Origin: Methyloversatilis sp.
GTDB taxonomy: Bacteria > Pseudomonadota > Gammaproteobacteria > Burkholderiales > Rhodocyclaceae
Assembly (NCBI RefSeq): GCF_030698125.1
Contig: NZ_JAUYNV010000057.1
Span: 1 to 64,000 of the forward strand
Reading direction: 5' to 3'
DNA length: 64,000 nucleotides
Made by a program: the position numbers and the translations under genes. The notes under the pieces were generated by a model. That model worked only from the letters and a program-made list of their open reading frames with translations. It had not been told where the DNA came from and ran no database searches. Below, piece by piece: positions 58,042 through 64,000 of this stretch (position 1 is its first letter; each line of letters opens with the position of its first letter).

Positions 58042-59397
58042 ATGAGTCTGCGCATCAGACTCACCCTCATCATTGCGTCGCTGATGACCTTGCTGGTCGT
58101 TGCCGACAGCGTACGCAGGCTGTACGACGCCCACGATGACGCAGTCGCCGAGATGGAATCGGTGGCCCGGCTTGCGCACGCGCTGCTGCCCAGCGCGCTG
58201 TCGCCGCCGCCGGTCGGCGTCAGCGCCGAAGCCCTGCTCGCCAGCATCCAGCTCACCCGCGAACTGAGCAGCCTGCGCCACCTGACGGTGGAAGTGCGGG
58301 CGGCGAGCGGACAGCTGATATTGAGCTCGCGCAGCGGCCCGGAACAATCCGCGCCCTTCGCACTGGGCTGGATGGGCGAGCGTTTGCGCAACCGTACGCC
58401 ATTGCGCAAGGACATCCTGGTGGGCCAGCAGGTCATCGGCTACTACCTGCTGGTGCCCAATGCCGACGACGAATTGCGCGAGATATGGGACGACTACGTC
58501 AAGCAGACATCGATGGTCGCCGCGATCGGGCTGATTGCCTGCCTGATGGTGTTCTGGGCGGTCGGCCGGGCGCTGCATCCGCTGGGCAGCGTGATGCGTG
58601 CGCTGTCGGCGATCGGCGAAGGGCGGCTCGACGCGCGGCTGGAAAACGTCGGGCCGGGCGACCTGGCACCGCTGTCGGAATCGTTCAACAGCATGGCGTC
58701 CACCCTTGAAGCGGCGGTCGACGAACGCGCGCGGCTGCTGCGCAAGCTGATCACGCACGAAGAAGAGATCCGCCACGCGCTGGCGCGCGACCTGCACGAC
58801 GAGCTGAGTCCGTATCTGGTGGCCATTCACCCGCATGCGCGGCTGCTGGCGGACGCCTGCGAAGGCCGGCCGGAACTGGCAGAACATCGCGAATCGGCAC
58901 ACTGGATGTCGGAACAGGTCGGCCACATGCTGCGTCTGGTGCGCAATCTGCTCGAACACCTGCGCCCGCCCGACATCGAAGAGCTGGGTCTGGGGCATGC
59001 GCTGCGCGAACTGGGCAAGCAACGCAGCCGCTGTGCCGACGCGGCCCAGGTGAATTTCGATCTGCACGAGGATCTGGGCCAGCTGTCGGCGATGCACGAC
59101 ATCACGCTGTACCGCATCGTGCAGGAGTGCATGACCAATACCGTCAAGCATGCGCGCTGCACCCGCATCGACATCCGGCTCGACATCGATCCCGCCGCGG
59201 GCCGGGTATCGCTGCGCGTACGCGACGATGGCGAGCCGCGACCGCACGCCACACCCGATAGCGGCTTCGGTCTGGTCGGCATGCGCGAACGCGCACTGGC
59301 GCTGGGCGGTGACTGCCGCGCCGGCCCGCGCCCCGAAGGTGGCTGGCAGGTTGATGCCTGGCTGCCGCTGAAAACTTCGCTACAGGAAAAATCATGA
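58042..59397 (+). CDS. NarL-type sensor histidine kinase (HisKA_3)
   Basis: The 451-residue protein has a first membrane segment (LRIRLTLIIASLMTLLVVAD), a loop of about 130 residues outside, a second segment (AAIGLIACLMVFWAVGRAL, about 158-177), HAMP (LHPLGSVMRALSAIGEGRLD), then HisKA_3 with RHALARDLHDELSPYLVAI (phospho-acceptor His about residue 252) and HATPase (FGLVGMRERALALGGDCRAG). It overlaps its regulator by 4 bp. It begins 102 bp after the SLOG-like gene and could be read from the same operon. Confidence 0.92.
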   Translation: MSLRIRLTLIIASLMTLLVVADSVRRLYDAHDDAVAEMESVARLAHALLPSALSPPPVGVSAEALLASIQLTRELSSLRHLTVEVRAASGQLILSSRSGPEQSAPFALGWMGERLRNRTPLRKDILVGQQVIGYYLLVPNADDELREIWDDYVKQTSMVAAIGLIACLMVFWAVGRALHPLGSVMRALSAIGEGRLDARLENVGPGDLAPLSESFNSMASTLEAAVDERARLLRKLITHEEEIRHALARDLHDELSPYLVAIHPHARLLADACEGRPELAEHRESAHWMSEQVGHMLRLVRNLLEHLRPPDIEELGLGHALRELGKQRSRCADAAQVNFDLHEDLGQLSAMHDITLYRIVQECMTNTVKHARCTRIDIRLDIDPAAGRVSLRVRDDGEPRPHATPDSGFGLVGMRERALALGGDCRAGPRPEGGWQVDAWLPLKTSLQEKS

Positions 59398-60077
59398 GCC
59401 TCCACAGCCCGATCCGCGTTCTGCTCGTCGACGACCATGCCGTCGTGCGCGCCGGCTACCGTCGCTTTCTCGAACACAACCGGGCCATGGAGGTGGTCGG
59501 CGAAGCCGGTACCTCGGACGAGGCCTATCAGCTGTTCCGAATGCTCAAGCCGGACGTGGTGGTGATGGACATTTCGCTGCCCGGTGCCAGCGGCATCGAA
59601 GCGACGCGGCGCATGCTGGCGCTGGACAACCGCGCCCGCGTGCTGATGTTCTCGATGCATGCGCAGCCTGCGTTTGCGCGCCAGGCACTGGAAGCCGGCG
59701 CGATCGGTTTCCTGACCAAGGACACCGAACCCGAAGCGCTGGTGCAGGCCGTGCTCGCCGCGGCGCAGGGGCGACGCACGCTCAGCCCGCGCGTGGCCGA
59801 ACAGCTGGCGCTGGACAATGTGATGCCGGACGAGAAGCGGCTCGACGTGCTGACGCCACGCGAATTCGAAATCTGCCGTCTGCTGCTGGCCGGCATGTCG
59901 GTCGACGAAATCGCCGACGCACTCAAGCTCAGTCCGAAGACGATATCGAACCGCATGAGCGAAATCCGCCAGAAGCTCGACGTGCGCAGCGATGTCGAAC
60001 TGGTGCGCCTGGCCACTGCCGCCGGACTGGTGCCGTGGGCGGCGCGACCGGACGCAGCAGGCGATTTCGGACAATGA
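59394..60077 (+). CDS. NarL/LuxR-type response regulator
   Basis: The 227-residue protein has a receiver domain (VLLVDDHAVVRAGYRRFLEH, phospho-acceptor Asp about residue 58 in VVMDISLPG, FLTKDTEPEAL) and a LuxR-type helix-turn-helix (LTPREFEICRLLLAGMSVDE, LKLSPKTISNRMSEIRQKL). It is coupled to the kinase by ATGA. The target genes are unknown; the TIR/CHAT operon upstream is a candidate. Confidence 0.94.
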   Translation: MSLHSPIRVLLVDDHAVVRAGYRRFLEHNRAMEVVGEAGTSDEAYQLFRMLKPDVVVMDISLPGASGIEATRRMLALDNRARVLMFSMHAQPAFARQALEAGAIGFLTKDTEPEALVQAVLAAAQGRRTLSPRVAEQLALDNVMPDEKRLDVLTPREFEICRLLLAGMSVDEIADALKLSPKTISNRMSEIRQKLDVRSDVELVRLATAAGLVPWAARPDAAGDFGQ

Positions 60078-60103
60078 GCCGGCAGTGAGCGGTCACTGAG
60101 CGG

Positions 60104-60877
60104 TCAGCACGTCTGGCGCTGACGCACCTGTTCGAACAGGCAGACTGTCGCCGCCATGGCCACGTTCAGCGACTCGGCTGCGCCGGGCATCGGAATCCGT
60201 ATCGCATCACTGGCCAGTACGCTGATCGCCGGCGACAGCCCTGCGCCCTCATTGCCGAACAGCCAGGCGACCGGTCCGCGCAGGTCCAGGGCATAGGGCG
60301 ATATCTGCGCATCCAGCCGCGTTGCGACGACCTTGCCTGCGAAGCCTTGCAGTAGCCCGGCCACGTCGCAGTGTTCCCGGATGCGCAGGCTGAAATGGGC
60401 GCCCTGCCCGGCGCGCAGCACTTTCGGACTCCAGGCCTGGGCGCAACCGGTGGTCAGCAGCACGTCCGCGACACCGGTCGCCCAGGCGGCGCGCAGCAGC
60501 GTGCCGAGGTTGCCGCTGTCCTGTACCGCGTCGAGCACCAGACAGTCACCGCGCACCGGTCCGGACGCTCCGGGAATATCGATCAGGCCGAGCAGACCGG
60601 TCGGCGTGTCGGTCGGACTCAGTTCGTCGAACAGGCCATCGGCGAGTAACAGCACTGCGTCGCCGTGCTCCGCCAGCAGCGCCGACACCTCCGGATGATG
60701 CAGGGCACGTTCGGCAACGATGGCGAGCGACGGCCGGTGCCCGGCGTCCAGCGCACTGCGGAACAGGTGCAGGCCGTCGATCAGCGTGCTTGAGGTGTCG
60801 CGCCGCTCCTTCGACGACGTGGCGAGCTTGCGCAGCTGCTTGAACTGCGGATTGTCGCGTGACTGGATGTGCTTCAT
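60104..60877 (-). CDS. TrmH/SpoU-family RNA methyltransferase
   Basis: The 257-residue SPOUT enzyme has the N-terminal substrate-binding domain (IQSRDNPQFKQLRKLATSSK, FDELSPTDTPTGLLGLI) and the SpoU motifs DAVQDSGNLGTLLRAAWATG, WLFGNEGAGLSPAI and IPMPGAAESLNVAMAATV, which form the trefoil knot for S-adenosylmethionine. The target is probably ribose 2'-O in 23S rRNA or tRNA; which one is not known. It overlaps the upstream CopD-like gene by 4 bp. Confidence 0.92.
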   Translation of the reverse strand: MKHIQSRDNPQFKQLRKLATSSKERRDTSSTLIDGLHLFRSALDAGHRPSLAIVAERALHHPEVSALLAEHGDAVLLLADGLFDELSPTDTPTGLLGLIDIPGASGPVRGDCLVLDAVQDSGNLGTLLRAAWATGVADVLLTTGCAQAWSPKVLRAGQGAHFSLRIREHCDVAGLLQGFAGKVVATRLDAQISPYALDLRGPVAWLFGNEGAGLSPAISVLASDAIRIPMPGAAESLNVAMAATVCLFEQVRQRQTC

Positions 60878-61341
60878 CCGGCAACCAGCCAGCGTCCCAG
60901 CGTCGCCGTCGCGATGGTGACGAAACCCAGCACGGTGTTGAAGCCGACCAGCTTGCGGATCTGCGCCAGCGCGGCGCCGCCGGCCGGCCAGTCGGATGCA
61001 TCGACCGCGCGCAGAAGCCGCCGGTACGGCGCGAAGAAGACGTGCATGAAAACGGCCATCATGACCAGACCCGCGGCCAGCATCAGATGCCAGTGCAGCG
61101 GTGCATCCTTCATGCCGACCGCCAGCATCATGATCAGACCGCTGGCAAGGATGACTGCGACGGCCGCCCATACCCACGGGAAGAAGCGGCCGAACACCGC
61201 GCGCCACAGACGCAGCCGGGCCGGCGGCTCAAGCTGGACCGCCGCGACCGGGCGCAGGCAGACATAGGCGAAGAACATGCCGCCGACCCAGATCGAGACG
61301 GCGGCGATGTGGAAGAACAACAACAGGGGTGTGAGCGACAT
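60874..61341 (-). CDS. CopD-family membrane protein
   Basis: The 155-residue protein has four membrane segments: PLLLFFHIAAVSIWVGGMFF, VWAAVAVILASGLIMML, HLMLAAGLVMMAVFMHV, and the GFNTVLGFVTIATATLG end. The conserved His in HIAAVSIWVGG and Arg/His in the third helix are typical of the CopD/DUF2214-like four-helix heme or copper family. The exact role is unknown. It overlaps the methyltransferase gene by 4 bp. Confidence 0.8.
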   Translation of the reverse strand: MSLTPLLLFFHIAAVSIWVGGMFFAYVCLRPVAAVQLEPPARLRLWRAVFGRFFPWVWAAVAVILASGLIMMLAVGMKDAPLHWHLMLAAGLVMMAVFMHVFFAPYRRLLRAVDASDWPAGGAALAQIRKLVGFNTVLGFVTIATATLGRWLVAG

Positions 61342-61359
61342 GGCAGCGGATTCCGGTAA

Positions 61360-61389
61360 CCGTCCGCCGCGGCGCCATGCCGCGGACGG
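61360..61389. other. Imperfect GC-rich stem-loop between ahpF and the CopD gene
   Basis: CCGTC (61360-61364) and CGCGGC (61368-61373) pair with GCCGCG (61379-61384) and GACGG (61385-61389), leaving a three-base bulge. No T-run follows on the minus strand, so it is a weak terminator at best. Confidence 0.4.
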
Positions 61390-61432
61390 ACAGCCGGCAT
61401 CTTACCGCCGCCTGTCCATGCCGCCCGCAGCG

Positions 61433-63022
61433 TCAGGCCGCAGCGGCCGCTTCCGGCGCCGAGTGGCGGATCAGGTAATCGAACGCGCTGATTGCGGCCT
61501 TCGACCCTTCACCCATGGCGATGATGATCTGCTTGTACGGCACGGTGGTCACGTCACCGGCCGCGAACACGCCCGGAATCGACGTTTCGCAGCGCGCATC
61601 GATGTCGATTTCGCCGTACCTGGTCAGCGTCATGGACGAACCCTTCAACCATTCGGTGTTCGGCACCAGACCGATCTGGATGAATACGCCTTCCAGATCG
61701 ACATGGTTCAGCTCGCCGCTCGTGCGATCGATGTAGTTCAGGCCATTGACCTTCTTGCCATCACCGACGATGTCCTTGGTCTGCGCGTGCGTGATGACCC
61801 GGACGTTCGGCAGGCTGTGCAGCTTGCGCTGCAGCACAGCGTCAGCGCGCAACTGCTTGTCGAACTCGATCAGCGTCACGTGACCCACCACGCCGGCCAG
61901 ATCGATGGCTGCCTCGACGCCCGAATTGCCGCCACCGATCACGGCCACATTCTTGCCTTTGAACAGCGGACCGTCGCAATGCGGGCAGTAGGCCACGCCG
62001 TGATTGCGGTATTCGCGCTCGCCCGGCACGTTGATTTCGCGCCAGCGCGCACCGGTCGACAGGATGACCGAGCGGCTCTTCAGCGTGGCACCGCTGGCCA
62101 GCGTCAGATGGATGTATCCGTCGCCCGAATCCGCTGCCGGCACGAGCTTTTCGACCCGCTGCAGGTTCATCACGTCGATGTCGTAAGCCTTCACGTGCTC
62201 TTCCAGCGCGGCGACCAGCTTGGGGCCTTCGGTTTCCTTCACCGAAATGAAGTTCTCGATGCCCAGCGTATCCATCACCTGACCGCCGAAGCGCTCGGCG
62301 ACCAGCCCGGTGCGGATGCCCTTGCGCGCGGCGTAGATCGCCGCTGCCGTGCCGGCCGGTCCGCCGCCGACGACCAGCACGTCGAACGGCGCGCGCGCCG
62401 AAACCTTTTCGGCTTCGCGCTCGGCGACCTTGGTGTCCAGCTTCGGCAGGATTTCCTCGATCGTCATGCGGCCCTGACCGAAGTGCTGACCGTTCAGGAA
62501 GATCATCGGAACCGCCATGATCTGGCGCTCTTCGACTTCCTTCTGGAACAGCGCGCCGTCGATCGTGACCGCGCTGACGCGCGGGTTCAGCACCGCCATC
62601 AGGTTGAGCGCCTGCACGACGTCCGGGCAATTGTGGCAGGACAGGCTCATGAAGACTTCGAAGTGGAAGTCGGCGTCGAGCGCCTTGATCTGGTCGATCA
62701 CTTCCTGCTCCACCTTCGGCGGATGCCCGCCCGCCTGCAGCAGCGCCAGCACCAGCGAGGTGAATTCATGGCCGAGCGGAATGGCGGCGAAGCGCAGCTT
62801 CATGTCGCCACCCTTGCGGTTGATCGAGAACGAGGGCTTGCGCTCGTCGTCGTCGCGCTGCTCGACCAGCGTGATCAGGTTCGACAGTTCGGCGATTTCC
62901 GCCAGCAGCGATTGCAGTTCGCGCGAAGCATCGCTGTCGTCCAGCGACGCCACCAGCTCTATCGGGTGGACAAGCTTCGTGAGGTAGGCCTGCAACTGGC
63001 CCTTGAGGGTGGCATCGAGCAT
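61433..63022 (-). CDS. ahpF: Alkyl hydroperoxide reductase subunit F
   Basis: ATG 63022 gives 529 residues, aligned with E. coli AhpF ([14 protein letters not shown]). The N-terminal NTD has the double thioredoxin fold with CHNCPDVV; the FAD/NADH domain has [32 protein letters not shown] (redox CxxC), [19 protein letters not shown] and [16 protein letters not shown]. It reduces AhpC with NADH. It follows ahpC by 95 bp with a hairpin between them. Confidence 0.97.
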   Translation of the reverse strand: MLDATLKGQLQAYLTKLVHPIELVASLDDSDASRELQSLLAEIAELSNLITLVEQRDDDERKPSFSINRKGGDMKLRFAAIPLGHEFTSLVLALLQAGGHPPKVEQEVIDQIKALDADFHFEVFMSLSCHNCPDVVQALNLMAVLNPRVSAVTIDGALFQKEVEERQIMAVPMIFLNGQHFGQGRMTIEEILPKLDTKVAEREAEKVSARAPFDVLVVGGGPAGTAAAIYAARKGIRTGLVAERFGGQVMDTLGIENFISVKETEGPKLVAALEEHVKAYDIDVMNLQRVEKLVPAADSGDGYIHLTLASGATLKSRSVILSTGARWREINVPGEREYRNHGVAYCPHCDGPLFKGKNVAVIGGGNSGVEAAIDLAGVVGHVTLIEFDKQLRADAVLQRKLHSLPNVRVITHAQTKDIVGDGKKVNGLNYIDRTSGELNHVDLEGVFIQIGLVPNTEWLKGSSMTLTRYGEIDIDARCETSIPGVFAAGDVTTVPYKQIIIAMGEGSKAAISAFDYLIRHSAPEAAAAA

Positions 63023-63062
63023 GGTCTGTTCAGCTTCCTGTTTTCGGACTGACAAAATGAAA

Positions 63063-63100
63063 CGCCCGGGCCAGGCGAATGAAACTCCTGGACCCGGGCG
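63063..63100 (-). terminator. Attenuator-like hairpin between ahpC and ahpF
   Basis: CGCCCGGG (63063-63070) and CCCGGGCG (63093-63100), with CCAGG/CCTGG (63071-63075, 63087-63091) stacking inside with one bulged base. On the ahpC sense strand it is followed by TTTCATTTT. This partial terminator would give more AhpC than AhpF, as seen in other ahpCF operons. Confidence 0.7.
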
Positions 63101-63117
63101 CGTGCAACGGTGAAGCT

Positions 63118-63681
63118 TTAGATCTTGCCGACCAGGTCAAGCGACGGGACCATCGACTGCGCGCCCGGCGTCCACTTGGCGGGGCAGACTTCGCCCGGGT
63201 GCGACGTCACGTACTGGGCCGCCTGCACCTTGCGCAGCAGTTCCTTCGCGTCACGACCGATGCCGAGTTCTACGATTTCAGCCATGCGGATCTTGCCTTC
63301 CGGGTCGATCACGAAGGTGCCGCGCAGCGCCAGACCGGCTTCTTCGATCATGACGTCGAAGTTGCGGGTGATGGCACCGGTCGGGTCACCAATCATCGGG
63401 TACTTGATCTTGCGGATGGTGTCCGACGCATCGGCCCAGCCCTTGTGCACGAAGTGCGTATCGGTCGAAACCGAGTAGATTTCGCAACCGATCTTCTGGA
63501 ATTCGCCGTACATGTCGGCGAGGTCGCCCAGTTCGGTCGGGCACACGAATGTGAAGTCGGCCGGGTAGAACACGAATGCCGACCACTTGCCCTTCAGGTC
63601 TGCTTCGGTGATGTCTACAAACTTGCCGTTGTGGTAAGTGGTTGCCTTGAAGGGTTTGACGGTTGTTCCGACGAGGGACAT
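63118..63681 (-). CDS. ahpC: Alkyl hydroperoxide reductase subunit C (2-Cys peroxiredoxin)
   Basis: The 187-residue AhpC1-type peroxiredoxin has peroxidatic Cys47 in [16 protein letters not shown] and resolving Cys166 in [19 protein letters not shown] precedes the ATG. It destroys H2O2 and organic peroxides as decamers, reduced by AhpF next to it. The divergent promoter region carries a palindrome (63746-63764). Confidence 0.98.
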   Translation of the reverse strand: MSLVGTTVKPFKATTYHNGKFVDITEADLKGKWSAFVFYPADFTFVCPTELGDLADMYGEFQKIGCEIYSVSTDTHFVHKGWADASDTIRKIKYPMIGDPTGAITRNFDVMIEEAGLALRGTFVIDPEGKIRMAEIVELGIGRDAKELLRKVQAAQYVTSHPGEVCPAKWTPGAQSMVPSLDLVGKI

Positions 63682-64000
63682 CTGTATTCCTTTCTTTCTT
63701 CGTGGGTGGAGGAAAACATCTTATTTTCTAACCGAGCGGCCTGAATTTTAGACTTAATCTAAAACTATTTCCACCCGTCACACACCGGGAGGATCAGCGC
63801 CTGCAGACACTCCGGATGGCTTGCCGGCTGAGTTGCGGATCGCGTCCGCAATTCGATTGTACCCAATATATAAACGCATGCAGTAACCCTGCAAACCTAC
63901 GTCGTCGCCGTCGCACTTTGGGGCACGTCATCCCCGGATCAAGACCTCACTGCAGAAATCCGGTTCCGCAAACGGCGATGACTCAGGCCGGGAAGCGGTG
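63682..64000. other. Region upstream of ahpC, no gene seen up to the window end
   Basis: This 319-bp stretch holds the palindrome at 63746-63764 and an AT-rich piece (ACCCAATATATAAACGC, about 63863-63879) that could serve as a promoter. No reading frame with a match is seen. Confidence 0.45.
63746..63764 (-). promoter_or_regulatory. Palindromic site in the ahpC promoter
   Basis: TTTTAGA (63746-63752), CTTAA, TCTAAAA (63758-63764) is a perfect 7-bp inverted repeat about 65 bp upstream of the ahpC start. It differs from the usual OxyR pattern. A Rrf2-type or other dimeric regulator could bind it. The regulator is unknown. Confidence 0.6.

Noticed and set aside
63746-63764. OxyR binding site before ahpC
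   Set aside because: The palindrome TTTTAGA-N5-TCTAAAA lacks the ATAG-spaced pattern of OxyR sites.

Overview
The window looks like a high-GC betaproteobacterial chromosome, most likely Rhodocyclales (a Methyloversatilis/Azoarcus-type organism; this is inference from gene content). Supporting signs are two PEP-CTERM exported proteins, a lexA-imuA-imuB cassette, an Acs/DUF4212/symporter acetate module, single-chain class I fumarase, ETF-ubiquinone oxidoreductase, AhpC/AhpF and a DSF synthase homologue.

Region 1-10.45 kb is accessory DNA that ends exactly at the 3' end of a tRNA-Ser(GGA) gene. It holds a frameshifted ISAs1-type transposase, the tail of an old AbiEii gene, a 2,227-residue DUF4011/SF1 helicase/Vsr-like nuclease (the Hhe type of antiphage protein), a frameshifted integrase tail, and an intact AbiEi/AbiEii toxin-antitoxin pair behind a double palindromic operator. 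I read it as a decayed, tRNA-anchored defence island.

Region 10.5-24.5 kb is housekeeping: acetate uptake and activation (symporter, DUF4212 subunit, acs), a YqhA membrane protein, fumarase, a cation/proton antiporter, a YbdK-type carboxylate-amine ligase, a DUF456 protein, three pseudopilins, galE, slyD and a BCP-type peroxiredoxin. Region 24.5-33.3 kb carries a PEP-CTERM protein, SOS genes (lexA with a perfect box, imuA, imuB, but no dnaE2 next to them), a MOSC protein, a FecR-like exported protein, a GspE/PilB ATPase and an RpfF-like DSF synthase. Region 33.2-49.5 kb has a redoxin/DsbD pair, a Spondin_N PEP-CTERM protein, an OmpR/histidine kinase pair, an esterase lipoprotein, uvrB, an aromatic aminotransferase, a nitronate monooxygenase, a tandem array of about 118-bp units, etfQO, an NfeD/SPFH pair and a histone-deacetylase-like amidohydrolase.

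Region 49.7-60.1 kb is the most unusual part. Six genes run in one direction: a membrane-anchored TIR protein; an 1,882-residue protein with two serine-hydrolase folds, a CHAT protease domain and a helical C-terminus; an M15-type peptidase overlapping it by 4 bp; a SLOG/LOG-like protein; and a NarL-type sensor kinase and regulator. The combination of TIR, CHAT, hydrolase and SLOG-like modules suggests an immune or conflict system that I cannot match to a named one. The window closes with an SpoU-type RNA methyltransferase, a CopD-like protein, ahpF and ahpC.
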